Source of the DNA: JABSOG01 sp965277695
Lineage (GTDB): Bacteria; Pseudomonadota; Gammaproteobacteria; Enterobacterales; Alteromonadaceae
NCBI GenBank assembly: GCA_965277695.1
Contig: CBDIDQ010000006.1
Coordinates: forward strand, 1 to 64,000
Reading direction: 5' to 3'
Length of the DNA: 64,000 nt
The translations under genes were made by a program, and so were the position numbers. A model generated the notes under the pieces. It did no database searches. It saw nothing but the letters and a program-made list of their open reading frames with translations, and had not been told where the DNA came from. Shown one piece after another: positions 32,791 to 42,584 of the stretch (the stretch's first letter is position 1; each line of letters starts with the position of its first letter).

Positions 32791-34386
32791 ATGAGTTTTA
32801 AACCGACCCTGACTAAAATCGCTGGTCTGACGCTATTGCTAAGCAGCGGCCTTAATGCAGCGCCACTTTTTGAAACGGCTAGCAGCAGTGAATCATTTAA
32901 AGCCGAAGCCCAAGTTAACCAACTGGCTGCGACTAAACCGAGTGTAGAAAATGCTTATGTTTATAACGTTAATGCCAAAGCCTTGTCTGCTAGCACTAAC
33001 CAACTTGAACTTAACTTGGTCCCGGGTCTGACTGTATTCGCCAACAAAGAATCTTCAAGCAAAAGTGCTTCTGGCGGTATCATCTGGAATGGTAGCATCG
33101 CATCAGCCAACTCAGCCGCTAAGGGCCTAAGCAAAACCGTCTCTACAGCCACAGATTCAGCCATGCTGATCAACCGTGATGGAAAAATTACTGGTACTGT
33201 TCGCACTGACGGTCGCCTGTTCACTATCCGCCCAATGGCTAACGGCCTACACATGGTAACGGAACTGAACGAAAACAACATGAAAGCCGATCACCCACCG
33301 GGTGCCATGGCTGAGCTTGAGCAACAATTAACTGAGCGTTTAGCCAATAACACTGCGCTTACCCAGCAATTACAAGCTCAACCACAAGCCGATGCTAACT
33401 TGCTGGCTGACCCGGTTATTCGTGTGATGGTACTTTATACTAATGGTGTACCAGCTGAGGTAAATGATATCCCAGGTCTGATTGATTTGGCTTTTGCTGA
33501 AACCAACCAAGGTTATACCAACTCTGATGTTGCCGCTACCGTTGAGCTGGCTCATTTAGGTTCAATCAACTATAACTCTTCAAGCATTTCTACCGATTTA
33601 AGTCGTTTGAAATCAACGACTGATGGCCACATGGACACCGTTCACGCCTTACGTGATACCCATGATGCTGATGTTGTTATGCTTATTGTTCCAGACAGTG
33701 GCAGTGCTTGTGGTCAAGCAGGTGCTATCGGTGCCAGCGCTTCTACTGCCTTCGCCGTAACTGCACAAGATTGTGCGACAGGTTATTATTCTTTCGGTCA
33801 TGAGTTAGGTCACTTGCAATCAGCTCGTCATAACCCAGAAACTGACGGCACTACAACCCCTTATGCTTATGGTCACGGTTACCGCGATCCAGGCAACACA
33901 TGGCGTAGTGTGATGGCTTACAACTGTACTACTGGTTGTACACGTATTAACTGGTGGTCTAACCCAGATAAATACCGTAACGGCACAGCAATGGGCACTA
34001 ATTCAGTTAGCGACAACTCACGCGTATTGACTAACACCGCAGCAACAGTTGCAGGCTTCCGTAATGGCAGCACAGGTGGTACTGGTGGTTCTATCTCTGA
34101 AAGCAACCTGTCACAAAGCAAAAGCAACTGGTTACGCTATTCAGCTAACGTACCAGCTGGCAGAAGTAGCTTGGCTGTGACCATCTCAGGTGGTTCAGGT
34201 GATGCTGATTTGTATGTGAATAAAGGCTCAGCACCATCAACGGGTAGCAGTACTTATGACTGTCGTCCATATAAGAGTGGCAACGATGAAACTTGTACTT
34301 TCTCTAACCCGGGAGCTGATACATGGCACATCGGTATCAGAGCTTACAGTACTTTCTCTGGTCTATCGTTGAATGCTACTTGGTAA
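32791..34386 (+). CDS. Secreted zinc metalloprotease, peptidyl-Asp metalloendopeptidase (M72/reprolysin-like) type, with PPC domain
   Basis: This 531-residue protein has a signal peptide (ends LLLSSGLNAA) and a propeptide of ~190 residues. The catalytic domain contains IRVMVLYTNGVPAEV, the zinc motif HELGHLQSARHN (HExxHxxxxxH) and the Met-turn SVMAYNC; paired Cys residues lie between. The C-terminal PPC domain (WLRYSANVPAG, GGSGDADLYVN, YDCRPYKSGNDETC) closely resembles that of the subtilase at 23063, so both probably use the same secretion and maturation route. AAAAGGATG precedes the ATG. It ends at a strong terminator. The specific M72 assignment rests on the HELGH motif and Met-turn context. 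Confidence 0.88.
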   Translation: MSFKPTLTKIAGLTLLLSSGLNAAPLFETASSSESFKAEAQVNQLAATKPSVENAYVYNVNAKALSASTNQLELNLVPGLTVFANKESSSKSASGGIIWNGSIASANSAAKGLSKTVSTATDSAMLINRDGKITGTVRTDGRLFTIRPMANGLHMVTELNENNMKADHPPGAMAELEQQLTERLANNTALTQQLQAQPQADANLLADPVIRVMVLYTNGVPAEVNDIPGLIDLAFAETNQGYTNSDVAATVELAHLGSINYNSSSISTDLSRLKSTTDGHMDTVHALRDTHDADVVMLIVPDSGSACGQAGAIGASASTAFAVTAQDCATGYYSFGHELGHLQSARHNPETDGTTTPYAYGHGYRDPGNTWRSVMAYNCTTGCTRINWWSNPDKYRNGTAMGTNSVSDNSRVLTNTAATVAGFRNGSTGGTGGSISESNLSQSKSNWLRYSANVPAGRSSLAVTISGGSGDADLYVNKGSAPSTGSSTYDCRPYKSGNDETCTFSNPGADTWHIGIRAYSTFSGLSLNATW

Positions 34387-34434
34387 TCAGTGGTAATAGC
34401 AAACACCGATTAACGGTTTAACTATCCAAGTCTG

Positions 34435-34470
34435 AAAATGCCAACGGGGTTTCCCTGTTGGCATTTTTTT
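34435..34470 (+). terminator. Rho-independent terminator of the M72-like protease gene
   Basis: AAAATGCCAACGGGG pairs with CCTGTTGGCATTTT (one mismatch, short loop) and is followed by a run of eight T. Confidence 0.93.
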
Positions 34471-34634
34471 TGGGCCTTTATAAGTGTAAGCTTCTCTTCG
34501 TTAAAGGCTTTTGTTGGCGGGCGGTTTGTGCGGTGGGCAACGCTGCGCTTTTGCGTAACCTTCTCTCCCCTCATGCTACGGGTCGTTTTCGGTCCACCCT
34601 ACGGAGTCGTTGTCAACATTTCAATGGCTTGCCT

Positions 34635-37049
34635 CTAATCCTCATCACTGCCAGCAACAATATCATTAATGGCTTTAAGTCGATGAAAGGCTTTGTAATT
34701 AACTGAACCTTTAGGGTAAGTGCCTCGGGTTGACAAACTACCCGCCTTTTTACCGGTGAGCACTTCGAGGGCATCATCAACGGTCGACACACAATAAATC
34801 GTGAACACGCCTTTCTCAACTGCATCAATCACTTCTTGGCTGAGCACCAAATTAACGGCGTTAGTTTTAGGGATGATCACTCCTTGCTCACCAGTCAATT
34901 TGCGGGCCTTACACAGCTCAAAGAAACCTTCGATTTTTTCGTTCACCCCACCAATAGACTGCACCTGACCATGCTGATTAATTGAACCAGTAATGGCCAA
35001 TGATTGTTTCAGTGGCAAGCGAGTAATAGCCGAAATTAATGCACAAACTTCGCCTAACGAGGCACTATCTCCATCGATATGACCGTAAGATTGTTCCAGC
35101 GCAATATTCGCCGACAAGGTAAGGCAAAACTCCTGCGCATACATGTTACCGAGATAACCGGTCAGCAACATCACCCCTTTAGAGTGAATCGATTTGCCCA
35201 GCTCAACCTCACGTTCAATATCCACCACGCCATTGGCACCCACATAAACCGTGGCGCTGATCCGGGCTGGTGTGCCAAACATGGTATCGCCGATTTCGAG
35301 CACGGTTAGTCCGTTAAGCTTACCGACACTTTCACCGTCAGTATCAATCAGAATTTGCCCTTCTTTAATGTCTTCTAAAAACGACTCACTGATCTGCCCT
35401 GAACGATACTTTTTACCTTCTAACGCTTCATTGATTTGCGCCTTGGTGATCACACTCTCATCATCTTGCTGACAATAATAAATCGCCTCTTGGATCAGCT
35501 CCAACACATGAGCAAAACTGGCTGACAATTTATGCTGATGTTCAGCCTGGCGATAACTAAATTCCAGTAACCTAGCAATAGCATCTTCACTAATCCCCTC
35601 AATATCCAAGCCTTCAACATGACTCACCACTTTTTGAATAAATTCATACTCGGTGCGATCAGTCGCCGGGATAGTGTATTCAAAATCCGCCAGAACACGA
35701 AACAGCTCACTGAACTCATCATCATATTCTTGCATCATGTAATACAGTTCACGAGAGCCCAGTAACAACACTTTAACGTCAAGGGGAATAGGTTGTGGTG
35801 TGAGGGTTACAGAATTGACCATTCCAGCGTCGTTGTGGGGTAAATCAATGATCACTTTGCCGGTTTTTATCGCCAGTTTCAGCGCATCCCAAACATAAGG
35901 CTGGCTCATCAGTTTATTGGCATCAACCACCAAATAACCGCCGTTAGCCTTGTGCAACGCCCCTGCCCGCACCATGTTAAAGTTAGTGTATAGCGCCCCT
36001 TGCATCGATGAATATTCGATTTTACCAAACATATTTTGATAGGTGGGGTTGGGTTCATAAATCATCGGCGCACCATCGTCCGCTTTATAATGCACCAGCG
36101 GATTGGGCATGATCAGCTCTTCAAACAAAGAGCGTTTATCCAACTCTTCTTTGTTTTCAGAATCTTCATCATCAAGCCATTCATGAATATAATTGACCAA
36201 CTCTTTACGCATATCCTTGAGATATTTGAGGATCGCCAATTCCGTTTTATATTTGTGCTCCAAATCTTTGATCAGCGGTCTGAGTGCACCTTCAATGGTT
36301 TCTTTTTTCAAGTCACGTAATTGAACCGATAGTTCTCGTTTCCACAACGGCAGTTCAACCAACTGCTCATTTAAAAAGATCTCCAATTCAGAAATAATTT
36401 CATAAAAATGCTGTCGCTGCTCTTCAGACAATTTGGCAAACTCGTTGTCATCCAACGGGCTGTCATCAATCACTGGTGAAAAGGTTACCGCACCATTTTC
36501 TTCGTAAACGGCCACTTTATGTTTTAACGCTTCGTTTTCGACTTTTTCTAATGCGCCGTCGTATTTAACGTTAAATTTTCTGTCGAGGGCTTTTTTGCGG
36601 CGCTGATAGCTCGGATGATCAAACGCGGCAGGAAAGGTATCAACCAGCTCATCGATCAGCTTGCTCATGTCGTCACAAAAGGTTTTGCCTTCTTCAGGTT
36701 TAAGACGGATGGCTTTGGGTAGGCGATTGTCATCAAAATTATTGATATAGCACCATTCATCCGGGGTGCCTTTGTTTTTAGCAACTGATTTGAGGTGTTC
36801 ATCAATCAGGCTATGTCGACCTAATGCCGACTCACCCATGATATAGAGGTTGTACCCCGATGACTCAATACCCAGCCCAAAAGCCAATGCCGCTTGAGCG
36901 CGTTTTTGGCCAATAAAGTTGATCGGTTCCTGAGGGCTTGAGGTCAGGCTTTGATGAACAGCCTGCAAATCAATGTGCGGGGATAAAACTTGGGCGTTTT
37001 GCTTTAATTGTTCGGTCAAATCCGAGGTCCTATTGTCATTGTAAGCCAT
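34635..37049 (-). CDS. Lon-like ATP-dependent protease family protein (LonB/YcbZ type, S16)
   Basis: This 804-residue cytoplasmic protein has an N-terminal AAA-like segment with degenerate Walker A (IMGESALGRHSLI). A long coiled-coil insertion follows (about residues 150-320: KKALDRKFNVKYDGALEKVENEALKHK). The AAA Walker-B-like KANGGYLVVDANKLM and the lid come next. The C-terminal S16 protease domain has catalytic Ser in HIDGDSASLGE and Lys in GGVNEKIEGF. This is the architecture of E. coli YcbZ/LonH-type proteins, which lack a conventional Walker A. Substrates are unknown. It starts 39 bases from the ybeL-like stop on the same strand, so the two may be co-transcribed. Confidence 0.9.
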   Translation of the reverse strand: MAYNDNRTSDLTEQLKQNAQVLSPHIDLQAVHQSLTSSPQEPINFIGQKRAQAALAFGLGIESSGYNLYIMGESALGRHSLIDEHLKSVAKNKGTPDEWCYINNFDDNRLPKAIRLKPEEGKTFCDDMSKLIDELVDTFPAAFDHPSYQRRKKALDRKFNVKYDGALEKVENEALKHKVAVYEENGAVTFSPVIDDSPLDDNEFAKLSEEQRQHFYEIISELEIFLNEQLVELPLWKRELSVQLRDLKKETIEGALRPLIKDLEHKYKTELAILKYLKDMRKELVNYIHEWLDDEDSENKEELDKRSLFEELIMPNPLVHYKADDGAPMIYEPNPTYQNMFGKIEYSSMQGALYTNFNMVRAGALHKANGGYLVVDANKLMSQPYVWDALKLAIKTGKVIIDLPHNDAGMVNSVTLTPQPIPLDVKVLLLGSRELYYMMQEYDDEFSELFRVLADFEYTIPATDRTEYEFIQKVVSHVEGLDIEGISEDAIARLLEFSYRQAEHQHKLSASFAHVLELIQEAIYYCQQDDESVITKAQINEALEGKKYRSGQISESFLEDIKEGQILIDTDGESVGKLNGLTVLEIGDTMFGTPARISATVYVGANGVVDIEREVELGKSIHSKGVMLLTGYLGNMYAQEFCLTLSANIALEQSYGHIDGDSASLGEVCALISAITRLPLKQSLAITGSINQHGQVQSIGGVNEKIEGFFELCKARKLTGEQGVIIPKTNAVNLVLSQEVIDAVEKGVFTIYCVSTVDDALEVLTGKKAGSLSTRGTYPKGSVNYKAFHRLKAINDIVAGSDED

Positions 37050-37087
37050 AAGGCCAGCATTGCCGGGCAGTATATCAGCATAGCCCG

Positions 37088-37585
37088 TCAGGGAGCCAGT
37101 GCTTCCCGGAGAAAATGGCTACCGCCGCACTCTGGACAAGCGGGTAATTCTATCGGGTGAACAAAGGCCATTTTGTAATGGCATTCTTTACACACTAAAG
37201 TGCCCATTCCGACCCATTCACCCTTTACATAAGTGCCCTGATGGTCAAAATCCTGCTCTAATTCGCGCCATTCGATTTGAGATTTATCGGTCATTTCTGC
37301 CAGCTCTTTCCACACTGACTCTTTAATCGACTGAACAAATTCTGAATCATTCATATCTTGCTGATAATGGCGGTAAAACATCTGCAAGTCTCGTTTGAGG
37401 TAAATATTCAACTGATGAAGCTCATCACTACTCAGTTCTTTGGTCGCCTGCCACCACTCGTTAGAGTGTTCAAAAAAATTAATCAGGCTTTTCACTTCTT
37501 CTGGTCGGCTATCAGCCAACCATTGACCAAAACTCTCTACCCATTGGGGATAACCCCATTTCTTCTTGTCTGGCATCGCAGTCAC
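37088..37585 (-). CDS. ybeL: Zinc-ribbon protein of the DUF1451/YbeL family
   Basis: This 165-residue protein has a helical N-terminus with IYLKRDLQMFYRHYQQDMNDSEFVQSIKESVWKELAEMTDKSQIEWRE, the YbeL core. A C-terminal zinc ribbon follows: LVCKECHYKMAF ... LPACPECGGSHF (two CxxC pairs). E. coli ybeL also lies next to leuS, and the same linkage is seen here (leuS begins at 38323 on the other strand). The function is unknown in any organism. Start chosen at MTAMPDKKKWG; GGAG-like AAGGAGTGA precedes. Confidence 0.88.
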   Translation of the reverse strand: MTAMPDKKKWGYPQWVESFGQWLADSRPEEVKSLINFFEHSNEWWQATKELSSDELHQLNIYLKRDLQMFYRHYQQDMNDSEFVQSIKESVWKELAEMTDKSQIEWRELEQDFDHQGTYVKGEWVGMGTLVCKECHYKMAFVHPIELPACPECGGSHFLREALAP

Positions 37586-37763
37586 TCCTTACCTCTTGAT
37601 TTGGCATAGATTAATCTTAGCCGAGCGCTTCAAAATAGACAGCTTTTATTGACATAAAATTATTGAGCTTTTAATTAATCAGCTAAAAAAGAAAGGACTT
37701 CTAGTGACCCTATGTTAGGCGGTGAATCAATCACTAACCTCGAACAAAAAATAGCAGTCGCAT
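37586..37763. other. Short intergenic stretch
   Basis: AT-rich sequence upstream of ybeL, presumably carrying its promoter. Nothing else is seen. Confidence 0.3.
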
Positions 37764-37943
37764 CTATGATGCTTCATTTAATGCAGAAATAACATAACCC
37801 TCCAGATCACAATCAAAATCATAAAACCCGGTATGAAAACCGCCTTGTTGAAAGGCTTGCATAAAAGCTGAGATTTTCTTCTTTTCGGCTCTACCGAAAT
37901 GTTTACTTATAAAGTCATTTGAAGTTTCTAAAATATTCTCCAT
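37764..37943 (-). CDS. Small hypothetical protein (59 residues)
   Basis: The frame starts MENILETSND at 37943, where the ATG overlaps the stop of the upstream fragment (TAATG). The product is acidic and soluble (HFGRAEKKKISAFMQAFQQ; DFDCDLEGYVISALNEAS). It is not recognised. The stop-start overlap suggests it was the second gene of a two-gene unit, of which the first is now broken, so it may itself be a remnant. Confidence 0.4.
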   Translation of the reverse strand: MENILETSNDFISKHFGRAEKKKISAFMQAFQQGGFHTGFYDFDCDLEGYVISALNEAS

Positions 37944-38148
37944 TAAACCGTTACAAGCCACTTGTCGAGGTCTTCAACAGAATTAATTTCTGGTACCACT
38001 GTTGTGCCACTTTCAACCGCTTTTTTCATGCCAGTTTAGCTCAACAAGTGAATAAAAACCCCACGCGGATGTTAATGGCTCTTTGATACAAAGTTCAAAA
38101 TCATCTTGTTCGTATTGTTCTGCCCTATGATGCCAACTAGATCAAAGG
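37943..38148 (-). pseudogene. Frameshifted fragment of an unknown small gene
   Basis: Two frames join to give one plausible protein tail: YEQDDFELCIKEPLTSAWGF... ELNWHEK, then AVESGTTVVPEINSVEDLDKWLVTV and a stop. The switch occurs in an A6 run (about 38022-38027 region); removing one A would restore continuity. No start codon exists upstream, where an in-frame TGA occurs, so the gene is both truncated and shifted. The family is unknown. Confidence 0.4.
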
Positions 38149-38322
38149 CCATCTCAGTCGATTTTCTAAGGTGGCCGCGCCTTTTATTCCAGTTTTAGCT
38201 TTTGCGCTTGGTGATCTCACCCGGTCTAATGTATTCTATGTGGCCTTATAGCTAGCAGCGACTACTACCAATTAAAGCCAGCAATTGATACGCGCAAAAC
38301 CAACAGGACAGGCCATCCGCTA
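38149..38322 (+). promoter_or_regulatory. leuS upstream region
   Basis: No gene is present. It should contain the leuS promoter; CAACAGGACAGG near 38302 is the only Shine-Dalgarno-like sequence before the ATG at 38323. Confidence 0.4.
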
Positions 38323-40935
38323 ATGCAAGATTCAGCACAAACACAGCAAAGCACTTTTGATCACCAAGCCATCGAAGCCAAAGTTCAACAATTTTGGACT
38401 GACAAGCAAACATTTAAAGCCACCGAGCAGCCGGGCAAAGAGAAATACTATTGCTTATCGATGTTCCCCTACCCTAGTGGACGCCTCCATATTGGCCACG
38501 TTCGTAACTATACCCTCGGTGATGTGGTTTCTCGCTTTCAACGCTTAAATGGTAAAAACGTGCTCCAGCCTATGGGTTGGGATGCCTTTGGTCTGCCCGC
38601 TGAAAATGCCGCAATCAAAAACAAAACCGCTCCGGGTAAATGGACCCGCGAGAATATCGCTTATATGCGTAATCAGCTCAAAAGCCTCGGTTTTGGTTAT
38701 GACTGGGATCGCGAATTCGCTACCTGTGATAAAGAATACTACAAGTGGGAACAATGGTTCTTCACCAAGCTGTATGAAAAAGGCGTAGTCTACAAAAAAA
38801 TGGCCTCAGTGAACTGGGACCCTATCGACCAAACCGTACTGGCTAATGAACAAGTTATCGACGGTCGCGGCTGGCGCTCAGGCGCTATCGTAGAGAAAAA
38901 AGAAATCCCCCAGTGGTTCATTAAAATCACCGATTATGCCGAAGAATTGCTCAACGATTTAGACCAGCTTGATGACTGGCCTGAGCAAGTCAAAACCATG
39001 CAACGCAACTGGATTGGCCGCTCTGAAGGGGTCGAAATGACCTTTGAGGTAGAAGGTAGTGACGAAAACGTCTCGATCTACACCACCCGCCCAGATACTT
39101 TGATGGGTGTGACTTATTTAGCCGTTGCCGCACAACATCCGCTGGCACTTAAAGCAGCCGCCGCTAACAGCAAAATTACTGATTTCATTGCTGAATGTAA
39201 AATCGCCAACACTGCCGAAGCCCAAATGGAAAAAATGGAGAAAAAAGGCATCGCGACTGGCCTCAATGCCATCCACCCATTAACTGGCAAAGTGATCCCC
39301 ATCTGGATCGCCAACTTTGTGTTGATGGATTACGGCTCAGGTGCAGTGATGTCAGTACCGGGTCATGACCAACGTGACTGGGAATTTGCCACGCAATACG
39401 GCCTTGAAATTCAACAAGTTATCGAAGCTGCACCAGACGCCGATGCGTCTGTTGTTTGTGACCTCAGCCAATCGGCTTTCACTGAAAAAGGGCTGTTAAT
39501 CAACTCTGGTGAATTTGACGGGCTTGATTTTACCGCTGGTTTCAAAGCGATTTCTGACCAACTGATCGCCGACAAAAAGGGTAAGGTTCAGGTTAACTAC
39601 CGCTTGCGTGACTGGGGTGTTTCTCGTCAACGTTATTGGGGTACGCCAATCCCAATTCTAAATCTAAAAGATGGCAGCACCGCCGCTGTACCGCTTGATC
39701 GCCTTCCAGTAGAATTACCGCTGGATGTTACCATGAACGGCGTGACTTCACCGATTAAAGCAGACCCTGAATGGGCTAAAACCACTTTTAACGGCGAAGA
39801 AGCCTTTCACGAGACCGATACCTTTGATACCTTTATGGAATCGTCTTGGTACTATGCTCGCTACACCAGCCCAGATAACGATGAAGCGATGTTAGACCCA
39901 GAAAAAGCCAATTACTGGCTACCGGTCGACCAATATATCGGCGGTATTGAACATGCGATTTTGCATTTGTTATATGCTCGCTTCTTCCACAAACTATTAC
40001 GTGATGTTGGCTTGGTAGAATGTGACGAACCGTTTAAGCGCTTATTGTGTCAGGGCATGGTATTAGCCGACACCTATTATCGTGAAAGTGACAACGGCGG
40101 CAAAACGTGGATCTCCCCGACCGAAGTCGAATCAGAAACCGATGACAAAGGCCGCATCACCAAAGCCTGGCATAAAGAAGATGGTCAACCGGTGATTTCT
40201 GCTGGCATGAGCAAAATGTCAAAATCGAAAAACAACGGTATCGACCCGCAAACCGTTATCGACCAATACGGTGCTGACACGGTACGCTTGTTTATGATGT
40301 TTACCGCCCCACCAGAGCAAACCCTTGAATGGTCTGACTCAGGCGTAGAAGGAGCCAGTCGCTTCCTCAAGCGAGTGTGGAAACTAGCCAATGATAACGC
40401 CGACTCCAGCGAAGCATTAAACGTTGCCGGTTTATCAGCGGCACAAAAGAATCTTTATCGCGAGTTGCACAAAACCATCGCCAAAGTCACTGATGATGTT
40501 GGTCGTCGAAACACCTTTAACACCGCCATTGCGGCCATCATGGAACTGCTCAACCATACCATGAAGTTAAAAGTTGCGACGGCACAAGATAAAGCCTTGG
40601 TTCATCACATCATGGTGATTATTATCACCATGTTGTCGCCAATTGTGCCGCATATCACCCATGAACTATGGCTGATTTTAAAGCAAGACGGATTCATTGA
40701 AGACGCCGTATGGCCAGTCGCTGATGAAAGTGCCATGGTCGAAGATGAAAAGCTGATCATCTTGCAGGTTAATGGCAAAGTCAGAGCTAAAATCACCGTC
40801 GCAGCCGATGCACCAGCCGATGATGTTAAAGCGTTGGCGCAGGCAAATGAAAACGTGACCAAATTTACCGATGACAAAACCGTGCGTAAAGTGATTTATG
40901 TGCCGGGTAAATTGGTTAATATCGTCGCTAACTAA
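38323..40935 (+). CDS. leuS: Leucyl-tRNA synthetase
   Basis: This 870-residue class I synthetase charges tRNA-Leu in the cytoplasm. The HIGH motif is SGRLHIGHVRNY and the KMSKS loop is SKMSKSKNNG. The editing (CP1) domain with the TTRPDT and GVTYLAVA motifs, the zinc-region-like insert and the C-terminal IYVPGKLVNIV tail are all present. Length matches E. coli LeuRS (860). leuS heads the conserved leuS-lptE-holA-nadD run, although here repeats intervene before lptE and before nadD. Confidence 0.98.
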   Translation: MQDSAQTQQSTFDHQAIEAKVQQFWTDKQTFKATEQPGKEKYYCLSMFPYPSGRLHIGHVRNYTLGDVVSRFQRLNGKNVLQPMGWDAFGLPAENAAIKNKTAPGKWTRENIAYMRNQLKSLGFGYDWDREFATCDKEYYKWEQWFFTKLYEKGVVYKKMASVNWDPIDQTVLANEQVIDGRGWRSGAIVEKKEIPQWFIKITDYAEELLNDLDQLDDWPEQVKTMQRNWIGRSEGVEMTFEVEGSDENVSIYTTRPDTLMGVTYLAVAAQHPLALKAAAANSKITDFIAECKIANTAEAQMEKMEKKGIATGLNAIHPLTGKVIPIWIANFVLMDYGSGAVMSVPGHDQRDWEFATQYGLEIQQVIEAAPDADASVVCDLSQSAFTEKGLLINSGEFDGLDFTAGFKAISDQLIADKKGKVQVNYRLRDWGVSRQRYWGTPIPILNLKDGSTAAVPLDRLPVELPLDVTMNGVTSPIKADPEWAKTTFNGEEAFHETDTFDTFMESSWYYARYTSPDNDEAMLDPEKANYWLPVDQYIGGIEHAILHLLYARFFHKLLRDVGLVECDEPFKRLLCQGMVLADTYYRESDNGGKTWISPTEVESETDDKGRITKAWHKEDGQPVISAGMSKMSKSKNNGIDPQTVIDQYGADTVRLFMMFTAPPEQTLEWSDSGVEGASRFLKRVWKLANDNADSSEALNVAGLSAAQKNLYRELHKTIAKVTDDVGRRNTFNTAIAAIMELLNHTMKLKVATAQDKALVHHIMVIIITMLSPIVPHITHELWLILKQDGFIEDAVWPVADESAMVEDEKLIILQVNGKVRAKITVAADAPADDVKALAQANENVTKFTDDKTVRKVIYVPGKLVNIVAN

Positions 40936-40942
40936 CATCAGC

Positions 40943-41008
40943 ATTAACGAGAAACCTCGTCTACGGTAAAGATGCGACGTAGACGAGAATTTATTCTCGT
41001 TTTTTTTA
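40943..41008 (+). repeat. Short variant of the multi-hairpin repeat, acting as terminator after leuS
   Basis: ACGAGAAACCTCGT, then TCTACGGTAAAGATGCGACGTAGA, then CGAGAATTTATTCTCG form three consecutive hairpins ending in T8. It follows the leuS stop by 8 bases and ends just before lptE. Confidence 0.8.
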
Positions 41009-41027
41009 GATGATTAAGGTCCTCATT

Positions 41028-41522
41028 ATGTTACTAAAACATTCAACAAAGTTATTCGTTTGGTTTATTGTTCTCATCGGCCTGACAGGCTGTGGTTTTA
41101 CTTTACGTGGCAGTCATCAAATTCCTGACTCGCTTAAAGTGTTGCATTTAGATCCGGCTGACAAATATGCCGAATTAGCTGGTTTATTACGTACTCAGCT
41201 GAAGCTCAATGAGATCAGATTAATCAAACCTAGTGCGGATATCGCGACCTTGCAGCTACATCAAGACAAACTCGACAGACGCACTTTATCGCTGTTTCCT
41301 AACGGTCAAGTAGCAGAATACGAACTCATTTACACGGTACGTTATGGCATTGCCTTGCCTAATCAGGATGCCCAACAGTTTGATTTTGAAATCTACCGGG
41401 ATTATCAGGACGATCCAGAAAGTGCGTTAGCTAAGTCAAAAGAATTAAAGCTGATTTTAAGAGAAATGCGTCAACTGGCCGCTGACAAAATCATTCGTCA
41501 ACTGGCCAGCCTCGGCCGCTAG
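41028..41522 (+). CDS. lptE: LPS-assembly lipoprotein LptE
   Basis: This ~164-residue outer-membrane lipoprotein partners LptD to insert lipopolysaccharide. The lipobox is IGLTGC, followed by GFTLRGSHQIPDSLKVLHLD, typical of LptE. Later strands LQLHQDKLDRRTLSLFPNGQVAEYELIYTVRY and LREMRQLAADKIIRQLASL match the family. The ATG at 41028, with AAGG eight bases before it, is preferred over the in-frame ATG at 41010, which sits at the edge of the repeat. The gene lies directly upstream of holA. Confidence 0.93.
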   Translation: MLLKHSTKLFVWFIVLIGLTGCGFTLRGSHQIPDSLKVLHLDPADKYAELAGLLRTQLKLNEIRLIKPSADIATLQLHQDKLDRRTLSLFPNGQVAEYELIYTVRYGIALPNQDAQQFDFEIYRDYQDDPESALAKSKELKLILREMRQLAADKIIRQLASLGR

Positions 41523-41533
41523 CAGACCAATCA

Positions 41534-42571
41534 ATGAAAATATACGCCAATCAATTGCCACAACATTTAGGCAAGGGCCTCAGTGCGGTTTATTTGATTT
41601 TTGGTGATGAGCCGCTGCAAAAACTCGAAACCATGGACGCCATTCGCCAAGCCGCTCGTCAACAAGGTTTTGAAGAGCGTAGCGCCCTCACTGCCGACGC
41701 TCAATTTGACTGGAATAACCTGTTCAGCGAATTTAACAGCTTGTCGTTGTTTTCTAGCAAAAAACTAATTGAGCTGGAAATAAACAAAGGCAAACCCGGT
41801 CAACAAGGGGCCAAAGCGTTAAATGAATTAGCCGGGATATTTAATCAAGATACCATCTTGGTGATCCACGGTGGCAAAATTGAAGCTGGTGTACAAAAAA
41901 CCAAATGGTTTAAAACCCTGTCGTCAAAGGGGCTGTTTATCCCGCTGTACAATATTGAAGGCGACCATTTTATTCGCTGGATCAACCAACGTTGTCAACA
42001 AGCCGGCATTGCGCTGGAGCCTGATGGCAGCCAATTGCTTGCCAGCTTTTACAGTGGCAACTTGCTTGCTGCGGCCCAAGAAATCGAAAAACTGGCCATC
42101 AGTTACCCCAAGCAAAAAATTGGCACTGGTTATCTGCAAAGTGTCATCCTCAATCAATCTCGCTTTAATGTGTTTACCTTGGTCGATGAATTACTGGCAG
42201 GTAATTTAGAACAAGCGGTGCGTATTCTGGTTAGCTTGCAACAAGAGGGTATTGAGCCGAATATTGTGAACTGGGCCTTAATCAGAGAGGTTTTACAGCT
42301 GGTTGAGATGAAAGCCCTGATGCATTCCGGGATGGCGGTTTCTGCGGTGTTACAGCAATTTAAAGTCTGGAGCAGTCGGCAGTCGCTAATCAGCAGTGCA
42401 TTATCTCGGCTATCGATGGCACAGCTCGATATCATGGTTAAAGACCTCAACACCCTCGATAGCAAACTCAAGTCATTCAGCGGCTCACAGCCTTATGCCG
42501 ACTTGTGTCATGTGTGTTTATCGTTTGGTTTTGCCGAGCAGTTGAGTGCTTATCCATTGACGGCCAAATAA
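41534..42571 (+). CDS. holA: DNA polymerase III subunit delta
   Basis: This 345-residue clamp-loader subunit opens the beta clamp. The N-terminus is MKIYANQLPQHLGKGLSAVYLIFGDEPLQKLE, with the delta wedge motif around SLFSSKKLIELE. The AAA-like domain (DTILVIHGGKIE, GVQKTKWFKTL) and the C-terminal collar (ALIREVLQLVEMK ... DIMVKDLNTLDSKLKS) are present. Length matches E. coli HolA (343). It begins 11 bases after lptE and is probably co-transcribed with it. Confidence 0.95.
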   Translation: MKIYANQLPQHLGKGLSAVYLIFGDEPLQKLETMDAIRQAARQQGFEERSALTADAQFDWNNLFSEFNSLSLFSSKKLIELEINKGKPGQQGAKALNELAGIFNQDTILVIHGGKIEAGVQKTKWFKTLSSKGLFIPLYNIEGDHFIRWINQRCQQAGIALEPDGSQLLASFYSGNLLAAAQEIEKLAISYPKQKIGTGYLQSVILNQSRFNVFTLVDELLAGNLEQAVRILVSLQQEGIEPNIVNWALIREVLQLVEMKALMHSGMAVSAVLQQFKVWSSRQSLISSALSRLSMAQLDIMVKDLNTLDSKLKSFSGSQPYADLCHVCLSFGFAEQLSAYPLTAK

Positions 42572-42584
42572 CAATTAAGACCTT

